34,672 nt of DNA, taken from Clostridia bacterium. Lineage in GTDB: Bacteria; Bacillota; Clostridia; TANB77; CAG-508. Both the position numbers and the translations under genes were made by a program. Shown one piece after another: positions 1 to 7,999 of this stretch. The stretch is from the NCBI GenBank assembly GCA_017936925.1, contig JAGBEP010000027.1:1-34672 (forward strand), in the 5' to 3' direction. The notes under the pieces were generated by a model. The model was given only the letters and a program-made list of their open reading frames with translations, made no database searches and was not told the DNA's origin. Each line of letters begins with the position of its first letter. Position 1 is the first letter of the stretch.

Positions 1-52
1 AAGAATATATAGATATTGTAAAAGATTGGTTATTATTTTATAATACAGTACG

Positions 53-90
53 AATAAAAAATAGAGACTACATTTAATCGTAGTCTCTAT
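53..90 (-). terminator. Intrinsic terminator of the SPFH gene
   Basis: A perfect 11-bp inverted repeat (61-71 with 80-90, 8-nt loop) is followed on the reverse strand by a T-rich run (TTTTTATT). A second 9-bp dyad (94-102 with 119-127) lies between it and the stop codon, so the reverse-strand transcript would end in two consecutive hairpins. Bases 1-52 hold no recognisable gene. Confidence 0.8.
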
Positions 91-157
91 CCACCAAATA
101 GTTTTTTATTATTAGTCTACTATTTGGGGTTCACTTCAAAAACGTGGTTTTTTACTT

Positions 158-1132
158 TTAATTTTGATTCATATTATCAACAATTTCTTGTGCTTGTTCT
201 TCAATTGTAGGTTGTTTTTTCTTTTTTGCTTTTTTATCATCTGATAAGACTTCTTTCATTGCACCTAGGCTTCCAAGAGCTGATGTAGCTTCAAAAGGAA
301 TAAATATTTTGTTTGCATCGCCTTTGGCAACTTCTTGAAGTGCTTCTAAAGATTTTAGTTGTACTAGTTTTTCATCTGGATTTGATTCTTTAATTGCATC
401 ATAAACCATTTGAATTTCTTTAGCTTTGGCTGCGGCAACTTGTTTTATGGCATCAGCTTCACCAGTAGCTCTTCTTATTTTGGCTTCTCTATCAGCTTCT
501 GCATCTAATATTGCAGCTTCTTTTCTACCTTCAGCAAGAGTGATTGCAGATTGTCTTTCACCTTCAGCTTGAAGAATTAAAGCTCTTTTATTTCTTTCAG
601 CATTCATTTGTTTTTCCATTGCATCTTTGATATCTGGTGGAGGAGTAATATCTTTAATTTCAACTCTGTCAATTCTACATCCCCATTGGAAAGTAGCTTC
701 ATCAAGAATATTTTTTAATTTTTCATTAATTGAATCTCTAGAGCTAAATGTTTCGTCAAGCTCCATTTTACCAACGATATCACGAATTGTAGTTATAGAT
801 AAATATTCAATACCTTTTTTTAGAGATTGTATTTCATATACAGCTTTAGCTGGATCAATAACTTTATAGAAAACAACTGTGTCTATTGTTATTGTAACAT
901 TATCAGATGTGATAACTTCTTGTGGTTGAACATCCATTGTTTGTTGTTTTAAACTAACTACAGATCTTATTGTATCTACAAAAGGTATAATAATTGTTAA
1001 TCCGGCGTCAGCAGCTTTATGAAATTTACCTAAACGTTCAATTATATATACTTCAGATTGTCTAACGACTTTTATTGATTTTATTAAGAGAATAGCTATT
1101 AGAACGATTAATAATAGAAAAAAAAGTTTCAT
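158..1132 (-). CDS. SPFH/band 7 (stomatin/prohibitin-like) membrane protein
   Basis: This 324-aa protein has an N-terminal membrane anchor (about residues 3-20). A band-7 domain follows, with the family signatures RLGKF, PQEVITSDNVTI and a region around VYEIQSL, then an Ala/Glu/Arg-rich coiled coil (about residues 180-250) and a charged Lys-rich tail. Length and order match the bacterial QmcA/stomatin group (COG0330), which form oligomeric scaffolds at the membrane and influence proteases or membrane microdomains. The ATG at 1132 is preferred because GGGAGG lies 6 nt upstream; a TTG five codons earlier lies beside that ribosome site and is unlikely. The usual NfeD partner is not adjacent. The gene is monocistronic, with its own promoter and double-hairpin terminator. 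Family is secure; precise role is unknown. Confidence 0.9.
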   Translation of the reverse strand: MKLFFLLLIVLIAILLIKSIKVVRQSEVYIIERLGKFHKAADAGLTIIIPFVDTIRSVVSLKQQTMDVQPQEVITSDNVTITIDTVVFYKVIDPAKAVYEIQSLKKGIEYLSITTIRDIVGKMELDETFSSRDSINEKLKNILDEATFQWGCRIDRVEIKDITPPPDIKDAMEKQMNAERNKRALILQAEGERQSAITLAEGRKEAAILDAEADREAKIRRATGEADAIKQVAAAKAKEIQMVYDAIKESNPDEKLVQLKSLEALQEVAKGDANKIFIPFEATSALGSLGAMKEVLSDDKKAKKKKQPTIEEQAQEIVDNMNQN

Positions 1133-1195
1133 GTTTTTTCCTCCCAAAATATTTTTTATATGTATATATGTTGCTTTTTCGATAATTACATTAAG

Positions 1196-1224
1196 ATTAT
1201 AACATAAAAATGCTGAAAAATAAA
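1196..1224 (-). promoter_or_regulatory. Probable sigma-A promoter of the SPFH gene
   Basis: On the reverse strand a perfect TATAAT (1196-1201) lies 17 bp downstream of a weak -35 box TTTATT (1219-1224), about 65 bp before the start codon. The rest of 1133-1349 is AT-rich. A forward TATAAT at 1295-1300 may serve the next gene, but its -35 box is poor. Confidence 0.5.
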
Positions 1225-1349
1225 GGTTTTTTTTGAAAAATAAATAAATTTATTAATTACTATTTAATAAATTTTCTGTTTATGATATAAATAATATAAT
1301 TTAATTGAATTTATTTAGAATTTTATGTAGAAAGTGATTAAAAAATTAT

Positions 1350-2426
1350 ATGGCAAAAAATATAAAAAAGAAAACTAAATTAAAAATAAGGAAGAATAGT
1401 TTACTTGGTAAAATTATATTAGTTACTATTTTATTGATTATAGTACTAGTTGTTTTTAGATATGCGGCTTATTTTAAGAGAGAAGATAATTCGAAATTGC
1501 AGGTTATGATTCAAACTGATGTGAATGTAGAATTGGCTCATGATGTTTATATTGATGATAATGGTATTATTTATTTTTCTGAAGATGATATGAAAAATTA
1601 TTTTGATGAAGATTTATACTATGAAAAAAATGAAAGTAATATGAGAAGGTATTTTTCATCATCACAAAATAAAATACTTGAGATTACTGAAAATGCAAAT
1701 CATATGTATGTTAATGGAACCTTTATAAAAATAAAAGGTTGTGTAATGGAAAAAGAAGGCGTTTTTTATTTTCCACTTTCAGAACTTACAGATGTTTATA
1801 ATATAGAAGTAGATTATTTAAAAGATACAAATAAATTGAATATTGAAAAGTTGTCAGAAGAAAAAGTGGTTGCTGTTGTTAATAGGGATACTGAATTAAA
1901 ATATAAGATGACTGATATTTCTAGAACAGTTAGAAATTTGTCACAAGGCGAAATGGTAACTATTATCGAAGAAATGAATAAAAAATGGATTAAAGTTAAA
2001 ACATCTGATTATATGATTGGATATGTGAAAAAATCAAAGTTGCTTGATTCCGAAAAAGAAAGAGAAAATTTAGATATAGGAAATCAATATTTTAAGGATT
2101 TTGATATAAATAATGATATCGTAATTACATTAGACGAATCTTTTTATGAGGGATTTGATAATAAAATTTCAACTTATGAAGGAAGAGTTGATTTATGTAC
2201 ACAGATTTCTGATAAAATTTTGAAGACAATAGTTGAAAGTGATTTATCTAGCAAAAGACTTGGTGTAAAAATAGAAAGTAATAATGCAACAGATACTAAT
2301 AATTTTTATAGATTTTTAGAAGAACTTAAAGTTTATGCTAATAGTAATGGTTGTTATTTAATTGTTACTAATGGTGCTAGTTTAGATAGTAATATATTAA
2401 ATAAAATTGCTGATCTTGTTATATAG
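1350..2426 (+). CDS. Membrane-anchored stalk/SH3 protein with decayed GH18-like C-terminus
   Basis: This 358-aa protein has a Lys-rich cytoplasmic start and one transmembrane segment (about 19-38). A copper-amine-oxidase-N-like stalk region follows (about 50-170, including MYVNGTFIKIKG and VFYFPLSELTDVY), then a bacterial SH3 domain (about 172-232, with GEMVTIIEE and KKWIKVKT). Clostridial proteins with this order normally continue into a glycoside hydrolase family 18 domain. Here the C-terminus (250-358) retains strand/helix patterns reminiscent of that fold (NNFYRFLEELKVYA) but has no DxxDxDxE catalytic motif and stops early. It is therefore probably a non-catalytic cell-wall-binding or sensing protein. 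The ribosome site (AGAAAGTGA) is weak. It precedes mltG by 11 bp and is probably co-transcribed, consistent with a role at peptidoglycan. Confidence 0.65.
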   Translation: MAKNIKKKTKLKIRKNSLLGKIILVTILLIIVLVVFRYAAYFKREDNSKLQVMIQTDVNVELAHDVYIDDNGIIYFSEDDMKNYFDEDLYYEKNESNMRRYFSSSQNKILEITENANHMYVNGTFIKIKGCVMEKEGVFYFPLSELTDVYNIEVDYLKDTNKLNIEKLSEEKVVAVVNRDTELKYKMTDISRTVRNLSQGEMVTIIEEMNKKWIKVKTSDYMIGYVKKSKLLDSEKERENLDIGNQYFKDFDINNDIVITLDESFYEGFDNKISTYEGRVDLCTQISDKILKTIVESDLSSKRLGVKIESNNATDTNNFYRFLEELKVYANSNGCYLIVTNGASLDSNILNKIADLVI

Positions 2427-2437
2427 AAGGAGGAAAT

Positions 2438-3532
2438 ATGCTAAAAAATGAAAAAGGTGGTATACTTGCCAAAATTATATTAATGTTATTCTTGGTAATT
2501 ATTATAGCGGCGGTTGCAGGATTTGCTTGGTATAATTTATCAATTAAGCCTGTTCAAAGTGAAAGTGAAAAGGTAGTTGTTGAAATTGATTATGGATCAG
2601 GAATTAGTAATATTGCTGATAAATTAGAAGAAAATGGTGTAATAAGAAATGCTATGGCATTTAAAATTTATTGCAAAATAAATAATAGGACTTTGATAAA
2701 AGCAGGAAAATATGAATTTGATAAAAATATGACTATTGATCAGATTCTTTCAATGGTAGAGCAAGAAAATATTGTAGATGAGACGGTTACTATAACTTTT
2801 CCAGAAGGAAAAAGTATTAAATGGATTGCTAATATTATTGCTGAAAATACTAATAATACAGAAAATGATGTATATGAGCTTGTGAAAAATGAAGAATATC
2901 TAGATAGTTTAATTGAGAAATATTGGTTTATTACAAGAGAAATAAAGGATGATGATATTTATTATAGTCTTGAAGGATACTTGTATCCAGATACATATAT
3001 TTTTGCTGATGAAAATGTAACAGTTGAAAGTATTTTTGAAAAGATGTTAGATAAAATGAATTCTGTGCTTACTCCATATCAGAAGGAAATTGAGGATAGT
3101 GATTTTTCAGTACATGAAGTTTTAACATTAGCTTCTGTGGTTGAACTTGAGGCAAAGAATGAAGAAGATAGAGCTGGTGTTGCAAGTGTATTTATTAATA
3201 GATTAGATAGAAATATGGCTCTTCAAAGTGATGTTACTACATATTATGGATTACAACTAGCAATGGATGAAAGAGAGTTAACTGCTCAAGAACTAAATGA
3301 TAATAATGGTTATAATACAAGAGCTTCTTCTATGGCAGGAGAAATTCCAGTTGGACCAATTTGTATAGTTAGTGAATCTTCAATTAAAGCAATTTTAAAT
3401 CCAAATACAACGGATGATTTATATTTTGTTGCAGATAAAAATGGAAAAGTTTATTTTTCAGAAACAAATGATGAACATGAAGAGATAATACAAGAACTAA
3501 AAGATAAAGGTTTATGGTATATATATGATTAA
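2438..3532 (+). CDS. mltG: Endolytic murein transglycosylase MltG (YceG-like)
   Basis: MltG cleaves nascent glycan strands at the outer membrane face and so helps set their length. This 364-aa protein has one N-terminal transmembrane helix (about 11-31), a LysM-like region (about 45-110) and the YceG catalytic domain. The family motif LASVVELEA places the predicted catalytic glutamate at residue 236. The C-terminal signature YNTRASSMAGEIPVGPI followed by NPNTTDDLYFVAD is diagnostic. AAGGAGG lies 5 nt before the ATG. The stalk/SH3 gene upstream suggests a short cell-wall operon, and a terminator follows. Family assignment is secure. Confidence 0.95.
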   Translation: MLKNEKGGILAKIILMLFLVIIIAAVAGFAWYNLSIKPVQSESEKVVVEIDYGSGISNIADKLEENGVIRNAMAFKIYCKINNRTLIKAGKYEFDKNMTIDQILSMVEQENIVDETVTITFPEGKSIKWIANIIAENTNNTENDVYELVKNEEYLDSLIEKYWFITREIKDDDIYYSLEGYLYPDTYIFADENVTVESIFEKMLDKMNSVLTPYQKEIEDSDFSVHEVLTLASVVELEAKNEEDRAGVASVFINRLDRNMALQSDVTTYYGLQLAMDERELTAQELNDNNGYNTRASSMAGEIPVGPICIVSESSIKAILNPNTTDDLYFVADKNGKVYFSETNDEHEEIIQELKDKGLWYIYD

Positions 3533-3552
3533 AGTAATTATATAAATAAAGA

Positions 3553-3593
3553 AATGATGAGTTTGATTTTAAAATTAAATTCATTATTTTTTT
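3553..3593 (+). terminator. Intrinsic terminator after mltG
   Basis: A long AT-rich dyad (3553-3570 with 3571-3588, three G-U pairs; the central bases would form the loop) ends in a run of seven T. It separates the mltG operon from the aspS promoter. Confidence 0.7.
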
Positions 3594-3643
3594 ATGTGAT
3601 GTTATATATGATTTTAAATGTTAAGAGAAAAAATGTATAAAAC

Positions 3644-3672
3644 TTGACAAATTTGAGAAAAATGTTTAAAAT
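3644..3672 (+). promoter_or_regulatory. Sigma-A promoter of the aspS leader
   Basis: A perfect -35 TTGACA (3644-3649) and -10 TAAAAT (3667-3672) are separated by 17 bp. Transcription would start near 3680, just before stem I of the T-box. Confidence 0.8.
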
Positions 3673-3694
3673 AAATATTGTATTTTAAATATGT

Positions 3695-3901
3695 TGTGCG
3701 TTGATAACACAAAGTAATTGTGATAGAAAGTTTTAAAGAGAGGATTGTCGTCGGCTGAGAGCAATCTAAATGGAAGCAATTATGAAACACGTTGGAGTAC
3801 ATTATTATGAGTGGAAAATTTTAATTTTCAATTAGGGTGGTACCACGGAAGAATGAGATTATATAAGCTTTCGTCCCTTGCAGGGATGAAAGCTATTTTT
3901 T
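3695..3901 (+). promoter_or_regulatory. T-box riboswitch upstream of aspS
   Basis: The conserved T-box sequence AGGGTGGTACCACGG is at 3834-3848. It is followed by a terminator hairpin (3866-3878 with 3882-3894) and a T run. Stem I has a base pairing of 3695-3705 with 3791-3801 (mostly wobble pairs), an AAAGTA element at 3711-3716 and a distal GGCTGAGAG element. The 3' side of the specifier loop reads TATGAAACAC (3781-3790). Using the usual GAA-N-codon-purine spacing, the specifier is CAC (3788-3790), a His codon; AAC (Asn) overlaps it. No GAC or GAT Asp codon lies there. Class identification is secure; specifier assignment is by manual folding. Confidence 0.93.
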
Positions 3902-3943
3902 TGTCCTTGCCTTTAACAAATAAGAGAAGAAAGGAAGATTGAA

Positions 3944-5704
3944 ATGAACGAGTACAGAACTTATACTTGTAATACGATTAGAAAAGAACATGTTGGAGAA
4001 AAAATTAAATTAGCAGGCTGGGTTCAAACTATTAGAGATATGGGAGGAATTATTTTTGTTGATTTAAGAGATCAATATGGAATTACTCAAATAGTTGCTT
4101 CTGGTGATGAAAAATTAGTGGATACTTTGGCTAGAATTCCACTTGAATCTACTATTTCAGTAGAGGGAGTTGTTAGACTTAGAGATGATGAAACTGTTAA
4201 TGAAAAAATAGATACAGGTTTAGTTGAGCTTTTTGCTCAGAAAATTGAAATATTGGGCAAAAGAACAAAGGATTTACCTTTTGATATTGAAAATAGTAGA
4301 GATGTAAGAGAGGATTTAAGACTTCAATATAGATTTTTGGATTTAAGAAATGAAAAATTAAAAAATAATTTGATTTTAAGATCTAAAGTTATTCAATTTA
4401 TGAGGGAGCAAATGATTAAGAAAGATTTTCTTGAAGTTCAAACTCCAATTCTTACAAGTTCTTCACCAGAAGGAGCTAGAGATTATTTAGTTCCTAGTAG
4501 AATTTATCCAGGAAAATTTTATGCACTTCCACAAGCACCTCAACAATTTAAACAATTGTTAATGGTTGCTGGAATTGATAAATATTTTCAAATTGCTCCT
4601 TGTTTTAGAGATGAAGATGCTAGAGCTGATAGAACTCCAGGAGAATTTTACCAATTAGATATGGAAATGGCTTTTGCTACACAAGAAGATGTATTTGGTG
4701 TTATGGAAGAGGTTATTTATAATGTTTTTAAAGAATTTTCTAATAAAAAAATAGCTGAATATCCATTTCCTAGAATTCCTTACAAAGAAGCAATGCTTAA
4801 ATATGGTTCAGATAAACCAGATTTAAGAAATCCACTTATTATTCAGGATGTTACAGATATTTTTGAGAAAATAGATTTAAAAGTATTTAATGGAAAAATT
4901 GTAAGAATTATTTCTGTTCCTGAGGGAGCAAGTCAACCTAGAACATTGTTTGAAGGAATGACAGATTATGCTATAAAAGATTGCAAGGCTAAAGGGTTAG
5001 CTTGGCTTAAGGTTGGAGAAGATAGATCTCTTCAAGGACCTATTGCTAAGTTTATAGATGATGCTTCGAGAGAAGAAATGCTTACTAGAACTAATACTAA
5101 AGCTGGTGATGCAATATTCTTTATTGCTGAACATGAGCCAATAGTTTCAAAGCTTGCTGGACAAATTAGAGAAGAACTTGGAAAGAGGTTAGGAATAATT
5201 GATGATTCTGTTTATAAGTTTTGTTGGATTGTTGATTTCCCAATGTATGAAAGAGTTGATAATGGAAAAATAGAATTTTCGCACAACCCATTTTCTATGC
5301 CACAGGGCGGAATGGAGGCTTTGGAAACAAAGGATGCGTTGGATATTTTAGCGTATCAGTATGATATAGTTGGTAATGGTATTGAACTTGCATCTGGAGC
5401 TGTTAGAAACCATTCTCCTGAAATTATGATTAAAGCATTTGAGATTGCAGGATATAAAGAAGAAGTTATATTAGAAAAGTTCTCAGCTCTTTATAATGCT
5501 TTTCATTATGGTGCTCCACCACATGCTGGTATAGCGCCAGGAATTGATAGAATTATAATGTTGCTTGCTGAAGAAGATACTATAAGAGAAATTCAAGCAT
5601 TTCCAATGAATGCAAAAGCACAAGATTTACTAATGGGAGCACCTGCGAGGGTTACTCAAAAACAGTTAGATGAAATACACATTAAAATTAATGAAAAAAG
5701 ATAG
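3944..5704 (+). CDS. aspS: Aspartate--tRNA ligase
   Basis: AspRS (586 aa, class IIb) activates Asp and charges tRNA-Asp, and also tRNA-Asn in organisms using the indirect pathway. An N-terminal OB-fold anticodon-binding domain (about 1-105, LAGWVQ and FVDLRDQYGITQ) is followed by motif 1. Motif 2 (FRDEDARADRTPGEFYQLD, 221-239) comes next, then the bacterial GAD insertion (about 285-420) and motif 3 (GAPPHAGIAPGIDRI, near 530-547). Length is normal for bacterial AspRS. AAGGAAG precedes the ATG. The position that usually helps distinguish discriminating from non-discriminating enzymes (after RD in the OB fold) is Met here, so tRNA-Asn charging cannot be decided. hisS, a frequent operon partner, is absent. 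Confidence 0.98.
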   Translation: MNEYRTYTCNTIRKEHVGEKIKLAGWVQTIRDMGGIIFVDLRDQYGITQIVASGDEKLVDTLARIPLESTISVEGVVRLRDDETVNEKIDTGLVELFAQKIEILGKRTKDLPFDIENSRDVREDLRLQYRFLDLRNEKLKNNLILRSKVIQFMREQMIKKDFLEVQTPILTSSSPEGARDYLVPSRIYPGKFYALPQAPQQFKQLLMVAGIDKYFQIAPCFRDEDARADRTPGEFYQLDMEMAFATQEDVFGVMEEVIYNVFKEFSNKKIAEYPFPRIPYKEAMLKYGSDKPDLRNPLIIQDVTDIFEKIDLKVFNGKIVRIISVPEGASQPRTLFEGMTDYAIKDCKAKGLAWLKVGEDRSLQGPIAKFIDDASREEMLTRTNTKAGDAIFFIAEHEPIVSKLAGQIREELGKRLGIIDDSVYKFCWIVDFPMYERVDNGKIEFSHNPFSMPQGGMEALETKDALDILAYQYDIVGNGIELASGAVRNHSPEIMIKAFEIAGYKEEVILEKFSALYNAFHYGAPPHAGIAPGIDRIIMLLAEEDTIREIQAFPMNAKAQDLLMGAPARVTQKQLDEIHIKINEKR

Positions 5705-5714
5705 TATAAAACGA

Positions 5715-5749
5715 AATCACTTTCATAGAATAATTGAGAGTGATTTTTT
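5715..5749 (+). terminator. Terminator between aspS and the next gene
   Basis: A 10-bp stem (5715-5724 with 5736-5745, one G-U pair) and a T run end exactly at the start codon of the following gene. The GAGAG that could serve as that gene's ribosome site lies in the 3' arm of the stem, so terminator folding would also hide it. Confidence 0.7.
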
Positions 5750-6658
5750 ATGGGAAACAAAAATGTTTTTTATATTGATTATTTAGATTCTTATTTAGAT
5801 GTGTTAAATGCTAGTTTTCCTAAGTGGTTTAGAAAGCTTATATATATAATTTTAAATCATTGTGGTGTGATTAGAAAAAATGAAAATATCTTTATTTTGA
5901 TGAGTGTAGAAGATGGTAATATTAATAAAAGAATGATTTGTAATTTACAAAAGAAATTATTGAAAAGTAATGTTCAAAATATTGTTTTTGCAGAGAGCCT
6001 TTATAATAGGAGAGAATTTATAGAATTTTTTAAGAATAGATTTAATATATTAGAAGGAAAGTGGTTATATAAATTTTTAATTTTGGATATTATAAAGAAA
6101 ATTGTATATATTCAAGGTAGAAATATTAGTGATTATGAGATAACTATTTTATGTAATAAACCTTCTGAAATTGTTTTGGATAATATAAAGTTTATAGCTA
6201 GAAATTGTAAAATTTTGAATATAGTTACTGAAAATATTGATGAATTTTCTTATTTAGAAGATGAATTGTATGATAAGTTTGGAATATTATTGATTGTGTC
6301 ATCAAATGTAAAAAAGGCTTGTTTACATTCAGATATAATAATTAATATTGATTTTTTGAGTACTCAATTAAATATGTGTAGATTTAAAGATGATAATATT
6401 TTAATTCAGTGTACAAAAGAAAAATTTGATAATAGAAATGGTTTAGTAATAACTAATTATAAGTTTGATATATTGAAAAGATATTTATCATTTTGGACTA
6501 AAATGAAACATTTTGAATTAGAAATTTTGTATGAGAGTTTACTTTATTATAATACTTCCTTTTCTGGTGTTAGAAAAATTTTAAAAAGGGATAATGTTAA
6601 AATAAAATATTTAGAAGGATTGCATGGTAAATTAAATTTTAGAGAGATAAAGAAATAA
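5750..6658 (+). CDS. Conserved hypothetical protein, possible Rossmann-like fold
   Basis: I do not recognise this 302-aa protein. It lacks a signal peptide and clear membrane helices, so it is probably cytoplasmic. Alternating hydrophobic strands and helices (NIFILMSVEDG about 46-56, NIVFAES, ITILCNKPSEIVLDNI, CKILNIVTENI, IIINIDFL) suggest two alpha/beta repeats. The middle portion loosely resembles a nucleotide-binding Rossmann core, but no glycine-rich loop is evident. The C-terminal third (about 240-302) is helical and Lys-rich. The ATG abuts the aspS terminator and the only ribosome site candidate, GAGAG, is inside that hairpin. Expression therefore depends on read-through from aspS or is low. 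greA follows from its own promoter. Confidence 0.7.
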   Translation: MGNKNVFYIDYLDSYLDVLNASFPKWFRKLIYIILNHCGVIRKNENIFILMSVEDGNINKRMICNLQKKLLKSNVQNIVFAESLYNRREFIEFFKNRFNILEGKWLYKFLILDIIKKIVYIQGRNISDYEITILCNKPSEIVLDNIKFIARNCKILNIVTENIDEFSYLEDELYDKFGILLIVSSNVKKACLHSDIIINIDFLSTQLNMCRFKDDNILIQCTKEKFDNRNGLVITNYKFDILKRYLSFWTKMKHFELEILYESLLYYNTSFSGVRKILKRDNVKIKYLEGLHGKLNFREIKK

Positions 6659-6663
6659 AGTAC

Positions 6664-6692
6664 TTGACAAATTTTAAGATTAATACTATGAT
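6664..6692 (+). promoter_or_regulatory. Sigma-A promoter of greA
   Basis: TTGACA (6664-6669), a 17-bp spacer and TATGAT (6687-6692) lie about 34 bp before the greA start. The sequence around the -35 box (ACTTGACAAATTT) is shared with the aspS promoter. Confidence 0.85.
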
Positions 6693-6725
6693 AAGAGCTG
6701 TTAATAAGTTTTAGAGAGGAGTCTG

Positions 6726-7211
6726 ATGAAGATGGAAGAAAAGAGAGAAATATTATTAACACAAGAAGGTTATGATAACCTAGAAAAAGAAATTGAATTT
6801 TTAAAAACAGAAAAAAGAACTGAAATTGCAGAACGAATTAAAGTTGCTTTAGGGTTTGGAGATTTATCAGAAAACTCTGAATATGACGAAGCTAAAAGTG
6901 CTCAAGCTGCAAATGAAAACAAGATTGCAGAATTAGAAAATAAAATAAGATTTGCTAAGATTATAGATGAATCTGAAATTGATACAAAAACAGTTCAAAT
7001 TGGAAATATAGTTACTGTTCATGATGAAGAATTCGATGAAGAAGTTGAATATACTATAGTAGGTTCTACTGAAGTTGATTTATCTCAAAATAAAATTTCA
7101 AATGAATCACCTATGGGTTCAGCTTTACTTGGAGCAAAGAAAGGTCAAGTAGTTGAAGTTGAGGCTCCAGCAGGTGTTATGAAATATAAAATCTTAGCAA
7201 TAAAAAAATAG
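6726..7211 (+). CDS. greA: Transcription elongation factor GreA
   Basis: GreA rescues backtracked RNA polymerase by stimulating cleavage of the nascent RNA 3' end. This 161-aa protein has the N-terminal antiparallel coiled coil (about 1-78) with the conserved tip sequence [13 protein letters not shown] (residues 48-60), whose acidic residues reach the polymerase active site. The C-terminal FKBP-like globular domain (about 85-161) includes [11 protein letters not shown] and [11 protein letters not shown]. Length matches the family. GAGGAG lies 4 nt before the ATG at 6726 and 10 nt before a second in-frame ATG at 6732, so the start is uncertain by two codons. It has its own promoter and terminator. 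Confidence 0.97.
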   Translation: MKMEEKREILLTQEGYDNLEKEIEFLKTEKRTEIAERIKVALGFGDLSENSEYDEAKSAQAANENKIAELENKIRFAKIIDESEIDTKTVQIGNIVTVHDEEFDEEVEYTIVGSTEVDLSQNKISNESPMGSALLGAKKGQVVEVEAPAGVMKYKILAIKK

Positions 7212-7226
7212 TTGAGTTTATAAATT

Positions 7227-7261
7227 AGGAATGTTTCTTATTTAAGAAATATTCCTTTTTA
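7227..7261 (+). terminator. Intrinsic terminator after greA
   Basis: A 13-bp stem (7227-7239 with 7244-7256, one G-U pair) and 4-nt loop are followed by TTTTTATT. Confidence 0.85.
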
Positions 7262-7314
7262 TTGTTTAGAGGAGGATTTAGGAAATTAATATTCAGAATA
7301 AAAGTTAACATAAA

Positions 7315-7343
7315 TTGACGTTTGGGCAAAAAAATAGTATAAT
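7315..7343 (+). promoter_or_regulatory. Strong sigma-A promoter of the orphan gene at 7373
   Basis: TTGACG (7315-7320), a 17-bp spacer and a perfect TATAAT (7338-7343) stand 29 bp before the start codon. Confidence 0.85.
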
Positions 7344-7372
7344 TTAATTATCAATTCTTAGGAGGTGAATTT

Positions 7373-7837
7373 ATGAATTCAGTTGATTATTATCGGTATC
7401 GCAATACGTTGATTAGAAATGGGGAGGTGACTTTTTCGAGCTCAAAAGATACGATTGAATTTATGTCGATTCTTTTGATGGGTTATTATGATCATTTTTT
7501 GGAGGTGAGGTATAATGCCTCAACTGACCCGGCAGAGAAAAACGACTATAATATTCGTCGTGGTAGCGAAAGTATGCTGGTTAAGAGTTATGTGCAGTTC
7601 TTTTTGAAAGAGAATTTGCCAGACTCGACTAACTGGTGGTACAATCTGGTTAAATCATTTAGACCAGAACCTATTTTGAATGTTGATACAAGACATAATA
7701 GCGAACTTTATGATTATGTCTTGAAAAGACTTGGTAGAACCGGCGATGTCGCTGTTAGTAATGTTTTTCCGAATCGGTTAGTATTTTCTATTGTAGGAGA
7801 TTTGACTGTTAGGATGAATACTATTAGCAGACGCTGA
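7373..7837 (+). CDS. Unknown 154-aa protein of atypical composition
   Basis: I recognise no family. The 154-aa product has no signal peptide or membrane helix. Visible features are a tyrosine-rich start (VDYYRYRNTL), an aromatic central stretch (SYVQFFLKENLPDSTNWWYNLVKSF, split here at about residues 72-96) and a basic C-terminus. The DNA differs from its neighbours: CGT, CGC and CGG arginine codons and G- or C-ending codons are frequent, whereas surrounding genes use AGA almost exclusively. A consensus promoter, GGAGGTG 5 nt before the ATG and a strong terminator make it a self-contained transcription unit. Composition and isolation suggest horizontal acquisition or unusual expression demand. 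The gene at 16517-16978 shares this profile without obvious sequence similarity. Confidence 0.75.
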   Translation: MNSVDYYRYRNTLIRNGEVTFSSSKDTIEFMSILLMGYYDHFLEVRYNASTDPAEKNDYNIRRGSESMLVKSYVQFFLKENLPDSTNWWYNLVKSFRPEPILNVDTRHNSELYDYVLKRLGRTGDVAVSNVFPNRLVFSIVGDLTVRMNTISRR

Positions 7838-7847
7838 TTTCATGGGA

Positions 7848-7885
7848 GAAGGCACAGGAGTAAAATCCTGTGTCTTCTTTTATTT
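7848..7885 (+). terminator. Intrinsic terminator after the orphan gene
   Basis: A 12-bp stem (7848-7859 with 7866-7877, one G-U pair) and 6-nt loop are followed by TTTTATTT. Confidence 0.9.
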
Positions 7886-7942
7886 GTGAATATAGTAATT
7901 TAAATAGACGAGAAAGTATGACAAATAAAGAGTAGTTGTTTA

Positions 7943-7971
7943 TTGATATTGAAGGTTTTATAAATTATAAT
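7943..7971 (+). promoter_or_regulatory. Sigma-A promoter of the ABC transporter gene
   Basis: TTGATA (7943-7948), a 17-bp spacer and TATAAT (7966-7971) lie 28 bp before the start codon. Confidence 0.8.
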
Positions 7972-7999
7972 ATTCATAATTGTTTTGAAAGGAGAAAAT

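Noticed and set aside
627..869. 80-codon forward frame inside the SPFH gene
   Set aside because: It is antisense to a clear family protein, with no ribosome site or recognisable product.
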